Positions 46,821 to 58,835 of a stretch of DNA of 64,000 bases are shown here, in pieces. The first letter of the stretch is position 1; each line of letters begins with the position of its first letter. A program made the translations under genes and the position numbers. The notes under the pieces are model-generated. The model searched no databases and had not been told where the DNA came from. It saw nothing but the letters and a program-made list of their open reading frames with translations. Origin of the DNA: Carettochelys insculpta (taxonomy: Eukaryota; Chordata; Testudines; Carettochelyidae); assembly GCF_033958435.1 (NCBI RefSeq), contig NC_134137.1, forward strand, positions 108,758,501-108,822,500. Reading direction: 5' to 3'.

Positions 46821-48307
46821 GTAAGTTTTGCTTGTTTTTTAAGAAATGTGAGGCATTGACTCCGTATATATTATTCTTGATTGTGGTACAGATCTCTCAT
46901 CTGTTCAGTGAACTAATGCAGTTACACATTTGTTTCATCTTCTGCAGGAGGTCTTATTGTAAATTAGAATATCATCTTCCATATGCTAAAAATGGTACAT
47001 TTCCCAAACAGGGATGTAGCTATGTTCTAAAGTCGATGGAATATTTTTGAATTCTACGTTCTTCTTATATATGTTTTCTAATTAACATAGTTGTTGTCTA
47101 ATCCTTACATAGAAGTGAGCTTTTATGCTTTGCCACAAGGGATATTTGAGAGTAAGAAATGAAGTTGTAATTTAAGATACTGGCACAAATCAGACTAATC
47201 AGAAAAAAGTTGTATTGGAAGAGATGACTGTTAATCTCAGGGTGCAAGTTGTGTCTAATTGCTCTGTATGCTGACCCTTCATTTTTGTCTGTAAACTCTT
47301 TGCTTCAGCTGCACAAATATGCATGAGTTGACTTTTACAAAACTTACTAAACAGTTTTTTTTTCCATTTTGTGCTATTGACAGTAAAAGGCATAAAGCAT
47401 TGATTATATTATGGTGGAACGATAATTATTGATGACAAAATGAAATCAAGCTAAGTCAGTAGTGGGTAAACTTGGGGGGTTGGGAAGTGAAGTTTGTGGA
47501 GGAAAATATTTTTGTAAGTTTATAGTGCTAATTTGAGAGCTAACCAGAGCATTTTAAAAATGGACACAAAATTTACTTGGTCAGTTAAAGTTTTAAGGCT
47601 GGTATTTTCCAAAGAACTTCAAAATGATATGCCTTCTCAGAAGATCCTGAGGTAAACAAGTATCTCCTGTTACAAAGGCAACTCTTTCAAGTTTTCACTT
47701 TTGCTTTGTTTAAAAGCTCTCTTTATTTAAAAAAAAAAAAAAAAGCAAACCTGTAATGATTTTCACTTGAAATTAGTCAGATTTTAGGTAGCCATTCAAA
47801 TTTTTATGAACTCAGGTGTATTTAATAGTTAGATTTTTTTTTTCTTCCTTTCATAAATGAGGCAGGGATGTGGCTAACTCCACCTGCCAAAACTTCTACG
47901 GCCTTCTGCCTCCCCTGTTTCTGTTCCCTGTCCAATAAGAAATACATTGACAAATAATAAGGGAGCAGAGAAGTAAGAGAGAGTGGTTATAAAGAGAGAA
48001 ATCTTTTGAAGATGGGAGATCAGCTCAGTCCCAGATCTGAGAGGATAGATATCGTACACTGGAAGGACAAAGGATCAGGTGAGCAGTGTGGTCAATGTTT
48101 CTTTTTATGCCTGTACAGCTCTTTAGCCTCTGAATTTTTATGAGGAAGAAAGTAGTTTCAAATTCTGACAAGTGTCTGGTTAATACTCTCCACTTTTGTG
48201 AAGAATTCCACAAACTCTTTAAAGAGTACAGTCCTGAGAATCTGAGGTTTTCATTGTTCCGTAGCTATGGGAATCACCTTGATGTGAAATTATGTTCCAT
48301 GTTCTAA

Positions 48308-48440
48308 GGCTGTAGTGTCCAACTACTTCTGTAGCCACATTATGTGGAAAATGTATTTATTGTTTAAGCCCGCTAGCCACACTCAACTGGTCAAATAGAC
48401 ACTCCTGGCTACTGGCTAGCATGATGGACAGCACAGTCCT
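48308..48440. mobile_element. Possible hAT-like MITE
   Basis: The left end CTGTAGTGTCCAACTAC and the complemented right end CTGTGCTGTCCATCATG form an imperfect inverted repeat. CTGTAGCCACATTATG and GCTAGCCAGTAGCCAGG lie just inside. About 130 bp with no coding capacity. The superfamily is inferred from the end sequence only. Confidence 0.45.
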
Positions 48441-49274
48441 AAAGTTTCCTTCACACCCCTTTTTCCTAAATAACTAGCAGTGTCTTTAACCTAGATAATT
48501 TGTTGCAAGTGTGTTTTGTGTTCAGGTTAGTTTCATTGGGGTAAAAATAATAAATAGTGTGCGTAAAAACTTGCACGAGTTTAAAACATACTGTCCTCAG
48601 GCGACAGTTAAACTGGTTAAGTTTGTATGGAAAAGGCCTTTAAAACCAGAATTAAGTTTCTGCCCATGATAGTTATCAAGATGGTCTTGAAAACACAAAA
48701 GGGGTACATTCATTCTAGAGTCTGCATAGAGCCTGGCATATCTGAAAGGTGTGAATTGTCCTGTTCGGCTCAAACATACAAAAATGAAGAGTACATTTTA
48801 AATGCCAGTATTGTTATTTTATCAGGAAAAAAGCACATGTGCATATCCTACAATTAAAATGATCCCCCTTGCCTTCCCAGCTGTGAAAAGCCCCATCTGT
48901 CCACTAGCCAGCTGTCAGAGCCTCCAGCTTCTTCAGTGCCAAAAACAGCAACATATCAAAAAGTGAAAATGTTGTGACAGCCTAAAATAAATGGAATTTA
49001 ATATCAAAATAAATAACACAGGAGGAGTGGTACTGATTGAATTAGCTATGAAAAAGAAGATAAAACCATCAATATATTAATTTAAGTGAAGCTGCTCCAA
49101 AATTCCCAGGGAACCCTAATGCAGAATTTAGGTCCAATTTGTCATGGCCTCTTTGGTTCTACATGCTATTCTAAAGACAGCACCACCATCATAATCAAAG
49201 GGTAAAGAATATGGTGTAGGCAAGAATGAGTAGCTAAAAGGGAAACTTTTTGCAGTACTTAAACTGTAACTTTA

Positions 49275-49522
49275 AGAAAACAAAAGAGCAGTCCTATAGC
49301 ACTTTAAATACTAATAAAATAATTTGTTAGGTGATGAGCTTCTGTGGCACAGACCCACTACTTCAGATCTAGAAAATGCTCAGAATTTTCCAGATCTGAA
49401 GAAGTGGGTCTGTCCCACGAAAGTTCTTCACCTATAAAATTAGGATGAAAGTCTTTAAAGTACTACCAGACTGCTTTTTTGTTTTGTGAAGATACAGACT
49501 AACATGGCTACCTCTCTGTGAC
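49275..49522 (+). mobile_element. Penelope-like element, foldback copy
   Basis: The right half (from about 49375) is the + oriented PLE tail: TGAAGAAGTGGGTCTGTCCC, then CAGACTGCTTTTTTGTTTTG and CAGACTAACATGGCTACC. The left half is the same tail inverted (AGCAGTCCTATAGCACTTTA, GGCACAGACCCACTACTTCA), giving hairpin arms of about 90 bp. No GIY-YIG coding region remains. Confidence 0.75.
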
Positions 49523-50965
49523 TGACTGTGAAGAATTTATTATCATTTCATGCCATTTCACCTGAGAGAGAGAAGCTGGAGGGCAGGACAACAGGAAAAC
49601 AATCTCTGGAGTTCCAGCTTGGCAGAACAAGATGGCCGCAGAGGTTCCTACCCTTGTCCCAGTATTCCAGGCAGCAGGTTTATGCTTTTCCCTCAGGCTG
49701 TAGACTGCAGACAGGAGCCCTACTGGGCATCTCCACACAGTGTCACAGGTCAGTATGTAATAAAACAAAATACATGAGGGGGAAAGGGAGGAGTAACTGG
49801 ACCCTGTGCGGTCTAATGGGTCAGCCAGTAGCCTGCTGGGTTGTCGTTCTAGGATGACCAATAACTTGCTACCTACTTTGGATAAGATGCTGTATTTCTT
49901 TATATTTTAACCAACCTAACTGGAAATGGATGAGAGAGGTGAATCTCCCAAGTGATCAAAGGCTGTATCTGACCTAAACTTTACTGGGTCCGAATATATT
50001 AAAAAACAAAACCCAACCTTTGGGGACTGCAAAGCGAAAGATAACCATTATTCAACACCAAGACCATGGTAAAAGCAGATTATTGGATAATTAAAGACCA
50101 ACATCATTCTGTGTTTATAACTTTCAAATTTCTTCTTACCCTCACCTACGTCATGGGTGTTCTTGGCCACTGTACAACATAATAAAAATGATCAAATCAA
50201 AATCTTTTGAACATTGTTTTAAAAATCATGATGAGAAAAAAAAAAAACCTCTTAAAACTTCAAACAATAAAAATTGAAGAAGTGGCAGAGAAGTCCTGTT
50301 TTTTTGAGAAGTGGGTGTAGTATTCTATGGATAATGCAAAGCCCAACTGCACTGACTTTCCAGTCAAACTTTTCACCTAGAATGTGAAGAAGCAAATACA
50401 AGCCATATGTTGAACTTTTAGATATACTCTTCCCTGTTGTGCTGATGTGACCAGGGATGCTGATTTTGTGCCTTCATAGGTTGTAACAGAGGTATCTGAA
50501 TCTGTTGTACAGTTGGATAATTCTGTGGTCAGTGAGGGGATCATCTTCCCAGCTCTGTTTGGTTTCCTGGGTTCTCTTTATAGTTTTCTTCTCTTACTGT
50601 TATTGTGAAAGTAATAAAGAATATTGTGGAGTGTCAAGCAACAATATTTATTCATATTTTTGTAACCTGTTGATATTTTTAAACTCATCTGTCCAGCATA
50701 CTCAGAGCTCCCACCATGTCAGACTCTCTCAGTTTTTAGATCAGACTGCAGTGGCATATCTTCCCAAAATATATCTGCCAAAGGGCCCAGTTTACAGCGA
50801 TCACTTCAGGTCTCTAAAATACCATAGATGTAAAGAATATTTTCTATTTCTTGTGCCTACAATAAGGTTTGGAAAATAAACAGCCCAAGGCATGTTACAA
50901 ATAAATTAAACTCTCCATTCCCCATTGTCCCTCAGCTACTCCAATATTAAAACAATTTGTGCAAA

Positions 50966-52343
50966 TAGTAACAGAGAGAAAGCCGCACTAGTCTATATAC
51001 TATCAAAACAAAAAAGCAGTCAAATAGCACTTTAAAGACTAACAAAACGATCCATTAGGTGAGCTTCCGTGGGGCAGACCCACTTCTTCAGACCATAGCC
51101 ATACCAGAGCAGACTCAATATTTAAGGCACAGAGAACCAAAAATAGTAATCAAGGTGGACAAATCAGAAAAAAAAATTATCAAGGTGAGCAAACCAGAGA
51201 GTAGAGGGGCAGAAGAGTGGGGGAGTCAAGAATTAGGTTAAGCCAAGTATACAGACGACCCCCTATAATGACCCAGAAAACAAGGGTTCAAACCACCTGT
51301 TAATGTGTCAAATTTGAATATAAAAGAGAGTTCAGCAGCCTCTCTTTCAAGAGTGCTATGAAAATTCCTCTTCAGTAAGACGCAAACTTTTAAGTAATTA
51401 ACACAATGGCCCACTCCATTAAAATGCTGAGTGACTGGTTTGTGGATCAGGAGTGTTTTTATGTCTGTCAGTAGGTACTGCCCCCAACTCAAACCACTGT
51501 AACAAATTTTTAAAGACCTACACCCTATCCTTAATCAGGATGTCACACTCCAGAAGGCCCTAGGTGACAGGCCTGTTCTCTCCTACAGACAACCTCCCAA
51601 CCTTATGAGGATTCTTACCCACAACCACAGTCTATACTGCAGGAACACCAGTCCTGGAACTTTTCCTTGCAACAAAGCCCGCTGCCAGCTTTGTCCACAT
51701 ATCTATTCTGGAGATACCATCACTGGACTTAACCAGGTTATTCACAGAATCACGGGTACGTTTTCATGTTCCTCAGCTAACATCATATATGCTTTCATGT
51801 GCTAACAATTCCTGGATGCTTTGTATATTGGACAGACTTCAAGCTCTCTTAGACAAAGAATTAATGGGCACAGAACATACATAAAAACACTCCTGATCCA
51901 CAAACCAGTCAGCCAGCATTTTAATGGAGTGGGCCATTTTGTTAATGACTTAAAAGTTTGTGTCTTATTGAATAGGAATTTTCATAACACTCTTGAAAGA
52001 GAGGCTGCTGAACTCTCTTATATTCAAATTTGACACATTAACATGTAGTTTGAACCGGGATGGGAATTTTCTGGGTCATTATAGGGGCTCGTTTGCATAC
52101 TTGGCTTAATCTAATTCTTGACTCCCCCCACCTCTTCTGCCCCTCTACTCTCTGATTTGCTCACCTTGATAATTTTTTTCTGATTTGTCCACCTTAATTA
52201 CTATTTTTGGTTCTCTATGCCTTTAAATATTGAGTCTGTTCTGGTATGGCTATGGTCTGAAGAAGTGGGTCTGTCCCACGAAAGCTCACCTAATGGATTG
52301 TTTTGTTAGTCTTTAAAGTCCTACTTGACTGCTTTTTTGCTTT
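50966..52343. mobile_element. Penelope-like element pair, head-to-head, in one target-site duplication
   Basis: The left part (50966 to about 51490) is a minus-strand PLE with a complete 3' terminus and the second half of the GIY-YIG domain (IKTLLIHKPVTQHFNGVGH). The right part (about 51508-52343) is a + strand copy with more of the protein: the Cys cluster, MYIGQTSSSLRQRINGH, and HFNGVGHFVNDLKV. It is followed by the tail, missing its last 40 bp or so. The two share inverted arms of roughly 480 bp around a spacer of about 400 bp. AATTTGTGCAAA occurs at 50954-50965 and 52344-52355, so the whole arrangement appears to have inserted as one event. A stop interrupts the + strand frame before MYIG. 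Confidence 0.8.
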
Positions 52344-52355
52344 AATTTGTGCAAA

Positions 52356-52713
52356 GTATGTTTATTTGAGCTTTCTAGATCAGGTGGTATCCCTGTGTCA
52401 GTTTATCTACACGTACCTTAACTATTCAGAAATTTTACACCTAGTTGTTTTGTTTAAAATCTTGTCTACCTTAATGAGATCTGTTGTCTTGTACAATATA
52501 AACTCACTGACTTAACTCGATTTTGTTTTCTTCGCTTTTTTGATTATCCTTTTGTACTGATTGCCAGAAGAACCTATGCTTATCCCATTTCAGTCCTTGA
52601 AAGATAAAAGTCTTCATGCTCCAGCCCTCAGTTTTCTTATCAGTTGTGTATTTTTTATCTTTCACGAAATTATTCTATCATCATGATATCAACAACCATT
52701 TTTCAAACCTTCT
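52356..52713. other. Unannotated intronic DNA
   Basis: No repeat or gene recognised between the PLE pair and the next MITE. Confidence 0.4.
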
Positions 52714-53122
52714 GGCTTTGCCTACACTTCGAAGGTTTTGTCGACAAAATCCGTGGATCATCCAGATTCCTAAGGCATTCTGTCGACAATAAGTCAACAG
52801 AACGCAGCACTTTTGTCAACAGTCTTAATCCCACTTCTCAAAAGGCATAATGCCTCTGTTGACAGAGATCTGTCAATAGAAAGACAGCCTGGACATTCTG
52901 GGGGGCCACCTGTTGACAGACAGGGCTCACAGGACATCAGGCAGCCGTGCGTGCTTTGCTTCCAGTTGTTTGTTTTGTCAAAGAGCAGCTGGACAGTCCA
53001 GCCACTCTCTGTTGACAGAGGGGATTGCTATTGCGATCCGCTTGGCAGTTTTGCCACAATCTGTCGACAGAAGTTTTGTCAGAAGACATCTGTCAACAAA
53101 TGGCTGAAATCTAGACATAGCC
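52714..53122. mobile_element. PIF/Harbinger-type MITE with TCGACA-rich interior
   Basis: Ends are GGCTTTGCCTACACTTCG and, complemented, GGCTATGTCTAGATTTC. TCT stands on both sides (52711-52713 and 53123-53125), a 3-bp duplication. The interior repeats TTTTGTCGACAAAA, TGTTGACAGA and CTGTCGACAGA in both orientations. The subterminal block resembles the right end of the Harbinger transposon at 30039. Overlapping open frames inside it are not genes. Confidence 0.75.
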
Positions 53123-53186
53123 TCTGTGCACCAGCATAGTGCCGTGGCGCTGGAACAGTTTTTAGGGTTGAGTGATGAGTTATGTG

Positions 53187-53205
53187 CCCCCTCCCCCCCC
53201 CCCCC
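53187..53205 (+). repeat. C-rich homopolymer tract
   Basis: Nineteen bases that are all C except one T. No G-quadruplex claim is made beyond noting the run. Confidence 0.9.
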
Positions 53206-53607
53206 GTGTCTTTTCATGAGCCTTTGACAGTTGCCAGCTGTCCTGGACTGACTGGACACCACGCTATTGAAAGCCAGTGTGAAGACACTTATGTTATGAA
53301 CAGGGTTATGAACTTCCATGACTGGCCTGGAATCTCCTGGAATCAGCATCAATCTCTTGGGGACAGCTGAAAGCAACCAGGGAGATTTTAAAAGGATATT
53401 TTTTAAAAAAATGAAATTAATCATGTTGGGGAAAGCATCTCCTGGAATAGCTTCAGTCAGTTGGGAACCCTAAGCTGCAAATAGGGAGTGTCCTGTTCAG
53501 CTGTTTTGCCAAGAGACCATCTGTGTAGGTGCTGTGCACAGTATAAGTGATGTGAAGGGCTTTGGACTGACCCTCTGCATTGTGGGTGAATGTCATATCT
53601 AGTGAGA

Positions 53608-54130
53608 ACAACAAGAAGTCCTGTGGCACCTTATAGGCTAACAGATATTTTGGAGCATAAGTTTTCCTGAGCAAAGACCCACTTCGTCAGATGCATGAGT
53701 GGAGGGGGGTGGTTCAGAGGGTGTTTAAAGAGGGGGGTCTCAGTAAAAGGGAGGGCTACAGCTGACAAGGTTTATTCAGTCAGGGTGGAAATGGCCCATT
53801 ATCAGTAGAATACATCAAGAGAGGAGAAAACAAGTCAGATCAGTCAAGGGGGATGTGGCCCATTGTCAGATTCTAATGTGGAGGTGTGAACATCCAGAGC
53901 AGAGAAGCTGCTTTTGTAAGGGCCAACCACTCCCAGCCTCTGTTTAATCCTTGGTTGATGGAGTCAAATTTTAAATACTCCTCTGACCGTCTTCCACCAC
54001 TCATGCAGCTGACGAAGCAGGTCTTTGCCCACAAAAGCTTGTGCTCCAAAACATCTGTTAGTCTATAAGGTGCCACAGGACGCCTTGTTGTGCTCGAAAA
54101 TACAGACTAACATGGCTACCTCTCTGATGG
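53608..54130. mobile_element. Penelope-like element, foldback copy with imperfect duplication
   Basis: The left part (to about 53978) is minus-strand PLE: the tail from GAAGTCCTGTGGCACC, then the last coding block, whose complement reads FDSINQGLNR. The right part is the + oriented tail (TCTTTGCCCACAAAAGC, AGACTAACATGGCTACCTC). Both parts contain the GGAGCATAAG block, so they pair as a hairpin. The left tail lacks its last 30 bp or so; the right one is complete. Flanks CTAGTGAGA (53599-53607) and CTGGTGAGA (54131-54139) differ at one position. Confidence 0.75.
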
Positions 54131-54793
54131 CTGGTGAGAGTCTTTCATCACGGAAAGCTTAATTTAGTTTTATTTTATAAGAAAAAGTAATGAGAATGAT
54201 AGAGAAATTTAAAGAGATATAAACAAGGGAGAATTTTAAATACAGTAGTCCAGAATCTTCTGAGCTTTAATTTATTGAATTCGCCACCCTATAATTTTCC
54301 TGTTGCAAAATAAAGGGTTCAGTGAGGAACAAAAGAGTGAAAGATAAATAATTACATGATTGTGCGTGTCCTCTTTTCACTTCTACAACCCACCGTTTCT
54401 TCTTTTCCCTCAGTAGTTTTCAGTATTTCTTTCTTTCTGTTATGAATATTTCCAGAACCAGAAAACAACAGAACAGTTTGAATTAGTATCTTTATTATGG
54501 CGAAGATGTTGGCAGAATGGGGAGGATTTTATTATTGTTTTTGGCTACACACACTAACTTCACAAAAATTTAAGGGTGAATCCAGTGGACATCATCAGTA
54601 ATTACACTTTAGAAAGAACACTGCTTTCTCACTCTTTTGTTATTTAGAATTTTACAGTGCCCATAAATATGTCAGTTGCTTTGGAGTACATATTAAATGC
54701 TATAGTTCTGCCCAAAAGGGTGTACAATCTTCTTTGTTGCCTGCTTACAGCTCATATTTCACAATGTATGTTGATATTCTTTTAAAATAACAA

Positions 54794-54875
54794 TGAGAAG
54801 TCTTGTGGCACCTTATAGACTAACAGATTTCTTGGAGCATAAGCTTTTGTGGGCAAAGACCCACTTTGTCAGATG
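54794..54875 (-). mobile_element. Penelope-like element, tail fragment
   Basis: A minus-strand PLE tail: GAGAAGTCTTGTGGCACC, TTGGAGCATAAGCTTTTGTG, ACTTTGTCAGATGCA. It begins, like other partial copies here, about 30 bp short of the full terminus. No coding part. Confidence 0.75.
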
Positions 54876-55434
54876 CATTCGTCTGTCAAATTAACAAAGG
54901 ATTTGCAGCTATGCAATATACTATTACATATATTTTAAGATATATCTTGGTAAGGTAATTTTATATAAAATTTGCCTCATTCTTTGTTTTAATCTTGCAA
55001 GTTCCCTGTGTTCAAAGTATGTGAGAGCTACTCTGAAGCATTTCTTTGCAGTTAGCAATAATTTTTCTCCTTTATCACATTTGAATATTTGCTCCATCCC
55101 TCTAGGACTTTTCTTTGCTCTAGCAGGTACATACACATGGCTTAACCTCACCCGCTCCATTTATATGGCAGAGAATTTCCAGATGTTTTCATTTACAGAG
55201 TAGCTTCTTATCACTGTAGCGTTGTCAAATGTAAGCTGTAAAACAAAGTCACGTGAACAAGGTGAAGTAGTTTGGGAGTCACATCTAACAAATGGAAACT
55301 TGATCTATTCCCAGTAGGGGTCTGTGTAAATCAAAACTCAAAATAAAATGGATAACAGCTCAGATTATGTTTTCAGATCACTGTTAAAATAGTGTTATAT
55401 TTTTTCATTGTGTTGAATCATTTCTTAAATTCAG

Positions 55435-55476
55435 GAAAAGCAAAAGGATATAGAAGTGAATTTATGTGGGAACCAG
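55435..55476 (+). CDS. Candidate 42-bp microexon (exon 4) of the unidentified host gene
   Basis: Exactly 14 codons (EKQKDIEVNLCGNQ) lie between the acceptor TTTCTTAAATTCAG, with a T-rich tract before it, and the donor CAG|GTATGA. It starts and ends at codon boundaries, which is what is needed to sit between exon 3 (ends in phase 0) and exon 5 (begins in phase 0). In the protein it would be a polar linker just before the hydrophobic segment. It is short enough for chance to be a concern, and it could be alternatively spliced, because skipping it keeps the frame. Confidence 0.45.
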
Positions 55477-57767
55477 GTATGACTTGTTCAGCATAATGAC
55501 ATTTATTTAATGAATGTATATTAAAGGCATGGTTATTTAGGAGAACAGCTTACATTTTTCAACAAGATACTTGTTTTACATGTCTACTTAGGTGGACAGT
55601 TGCACTTAAATACATATTAACATTTTCAAGAGCAAAGCTACTACTGTGGATCTAATTGAGAGTATTAAGATACATGCATAAGTTTGTCTTGTGAACTGGA
55701 GTCATGATTATTATTAATATATACAATTTTACAGACAACATGCTGTTGTCAGTAATTGACCATATCCTGTGTTGTCAATATATTGTAATTAAGTAGCTGT
55801 ATGCCTGAATTAGTTAATGTATGCATGTGTAATTAATTATGGTTAAGTCTCAAATTAAAAATGTAATTAATTAAAAGCATGATGTAATCCTGTGTTCATT
55901 TGCTGCAAATCCAGTTACTAAAAGGTACAATGGATTTTTAAATTATTTTGAAGATATTGTTTGTTTAAAATATCCTTTAAAATCAGCCAAAATCACATCA
56001 ACTGTGACAAAGTTTATAAAATATTGTAAAATGAAAACGTATAGTATAATATAAAATGTAGATTATACATAAAATAGTTTTACGTGTCCCCAACCCCCAT
56101 TTAATGTATTAAACACAAATATATGTGCCATAGAATATTCAGATAACTAATGGGTTCTCCCATACTCATGTCATATTTATATAAATATATAGCAGGTTTC
56201 CCAGACCTGCCTCTCTAAAATAAATTATTTAATTTAAAAGCTAAAATAAAAATAAATGAGACTATTACTATTAATATAATTTATAGTTAATGCCATTGTG
56301 GAAGGTGAACTTTAGGCATACATGACTAGGGTGTGAGGGCAGAATGTTAGAGATGTACCACTAGGTGTAATTGCCAAAAATCTGTAAGAGTTAAAAAAAG
56401 AATATTTAGGGGAAAATGTTAATAATCTAAGGTAATTAATGTGTTCTTTATGTGAAAATAGGCTTTTCCCTGTCACTGTTTTTCTTTTTAGTTAGAGTCC
56501 TTTGTTAGTTTGAATGAAGGGAAGCAGCAGATTTGAGGGCACAAGTAGAAGGGGTCAGGTATATTTCACAAGGGAGAACTGATCAGTTTACAGCTATAAG
56601 CAGAAAAACTTTCCCTGCACTTTACAAAATGCCAGTGATTCACTTGAACAGTCACATACTAATATGTCATCACTGTAGGTGCGCAACTGTCCAAGATGCT
56701 TAAATTCTTCTTTCAAAAATGTTTTTAGGTACTAGTTTGTATAATTACTTCTTACTGTGCATTTAAAATACTTCATACCTAGACGTACTGTCCTGACACG
56801 GTTAGTTTCAGGCTTCCTTTGGCACTAGGCATCAATTTGTGTCTCAAACCCCAATATAGAAAGTTAATTAATTCAATGAGGGATAGCCCAGCAACAGCTT
56901 TAAAATAAAATAACTAACTTAAAATAAAATATAAAATAGATAAGGAAAATGTGTATCAGAGTATAACTTCTGTTGGCATGAAAGTTGCTCATTCTGGTCT
57001 CCTGCCTACAGAATATTTTTAGGAATTCTTTTTCCTTGAAAGTACTCAACTCCTTTTTTTTAATGTATGCAAGATTGCAGTTTGTGTAGATTTCTTGGGT
57101 AATTTTTAGCTATTTGTATAAGTTCCATCCCACATTTAAAAAAATTGTCATGTTACAAAGTAGTCCACTAAACTTTCTTAATTGAGGCAGGTATGAGATT
57201 TTTTTCAAAAGTTTTCTTATCTACCTCATTGAACTGTATAAATTTAAATCCTATGCTGAACTTCTGTTTTTATCAAACAATAAAATGTTATCTAATAACA
57301 TTCAGTTTGATTTTAAGTATCCTAAAGTGCACTGCTTCAGTAGCATTATTAATATATAGTGCCCTAAATTATGCTCAGTGGCTCAGCTTGGAAGTGTAAT
57401 GTTCTTGAAAGCCCTTTGTGTAATAGCTATAAGGATCTTTTGTTGATCTTCTGTCTTATATAGCTATTTGCTTAACCTCACCTGCTGCCTGAGAATGGTT
57501 TGAAAGAAGGAGGGAGTTAGAGGATGAGATGGAGTTTCACTGAAGAAAGTGTAAGCTGAAATTATTATCTTCTGCTTCCCCACCATTTTGTTAATGGGAC
57601 AGAGTTTGAAGAAGGCATGGCATTTTGTTGGGGAGTGATCTGTTGTCATTTTTCTCTGATTTATCTAGAATTTCTCCTTTAACATGCTGAACATCCAACT
57701 TGAATTATTTGGAACTATTTTACTGCTTCCTTAATTGTCTTTTCTCTTTGTTTGTGACGCAAGTAAG

Positions 57768-57857
57768 AACAAAAAGAAGTCCTGTGGCACCTTATAGACT
57801 AACAGATATTTTGGAGCATAAGCTTTTGTGGGCAAAGACCCGCTTCATCAGATGCAA
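57768..57857 (-). mobile_element. Penelope-like element, tail fragment
   Basis: AACAAAAAGAAGTCCTGTGG, TAGACTAACAGATATTTTGG, AGCATAAGCTTTTGTGGGC and CGCTTCATCAGATGC give the minus-strand PLE tail, again starting about 30 bp inside the full terminus. The possible flanking match GCAAGTAA/GCAAAGTTAA is weak. Confidence 0.75.
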
Positions 57858-58163
57858 AGTTAATGCTAACCGTAGTACCTTTTTCCACTGTTCTCTGAAC
57901 TGGTTGCTCAAGAGCACCTCAGCTTTTTACTATTAGCACCACAGCTATATAATTTATTCTTTTAGTCTAGTAAGTATTTCAGAAAGCCAATAATACTATT
58001 TGTGTACCATCATCAAGTCACTTTGTCAACAAAATGTAGTTAGAAGGTGTAAAAATGACTTTCACTTTAGCAATTGCTCCGGATTGTTCTGGATCAATCT
58101 ATATATGTTCAGTTTTGGAAAAAAAAAAACAAAAAGTATTTACTTTAAACAATATCTCTTGAG

Positions 58164-58300
58164 CAGTGATGGGCAACCTGCAGCACGTGGGCCTCGTGTA
58201 GCCCACGTGGGCCTCGTGTAGCCCACCAGGGCTGCACTTGAGGTCCCTGGACTCCCTGGTGGCTGCCCCTTCTCCCACAGCATTCCAGCTCTTTTTTTCT
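58164..58300. mobile_element. hAT-like 5' end with a 20-bp tandem duplication
   Basis: CAGTGATGGGCAACCTGCAG is a typical hAT-type start. Immediately after it the 20-mer at 58184-58203 is repeated exactly at 58204-58223 (unit starts CACGTGGGCC, ends GTGTAGCC). A GGTCCCTGGACTCCCTGG block follows. The right end is not identified. Confidence 0.5.
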
Positions 58301-58461
58301 TTCATAACTTTCACAGTCATCTTTTTAAGTGAAATTTTGAAGCATGATATCTTATAATGTTAAGTAAGCTTACCATTGGTCAGTTTGTAAATTTTTAGAC
58401 AACATAAGAAGGCCCTTGCTTATATACTTAGTTACCCTCGGGTGAATTTCTGTGATATAAC

Positions 58462-58567
58462 AAAAACAAAGAGAAGTCCTGTGGCAGCTTATAGACTAAC
58501 AGATCTGCCACAGGACAGAGAAATTGCTTTTGCGGATACAGACTAACATGGCTACCCCACTGATAAT
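58462..58567 (+). mobile_element. Penelope-like element, short foldback copy with duplication
   Basis: About 106 bp. The left half is the inverted tail (GAGAAGTCCTGTGGCAGC, TATAGACTAACAGATC). The right half is the + tail (TGCCACAGGACAGAGAAA, TGCGGATACAGACTAACATG). The flanks TGTGATATAAC (58451-58461) and TGTGATAGAAC (58568-58578) match at ten of eleven positions. It is the smallest of the foldback PLE copies. Confidence 0.75.
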
Positions 58568-58762
58568 TGTGATAGAACAGGTACCATTAAATGCACATGA
58601 TTTTACAAACTAGGAATGACAAGAGTTTCAATCATTGAAAGTAAAATCTAAGTAAAATATGTATGAAACTATAACATTTTGCTTTTTTTAGAAATCCTGT
58701 CTTTGGGTAGAACTATATTTATTGTGTCTCTACTGTCTTCCTTTCTCTTTTTGGTCTTTTGT

Positions 58763-58835
58763 TATTAGATTGTAAACTTCTTGTGGGTGAGGGCATTTTG
58801 TTTTTATTTATTTATGTTTTGATTATGACTATGAT
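58763..58835 (+). mobile_element. L2-type 3' tail fragment
   Basis: TTAGATTGTAAACTTCTTGT and GGGTGAGGGCATTTTG resemble the same tail family as 24384-24490. Short and diverged. Confidence 0.45.

Larger units (their letters stand above)
46821..55434 (+). other. Putative intron 3 (8.6 kb)
   Basis: Interval between candidate exons 3 and 4. It contains a hAT-like fragment (48308-48440), an A-run near 47728-47743, and four of the PLE copies plus a Harbinger-type MITE. No further exon recognised. Confidence 0.4.

Noticed and set aside
52813..53424. Open frames of 108-148 codons on both strands
   Set aside because: They are generated by the Harbinger-type MITE at 52714-53122 and its flank.
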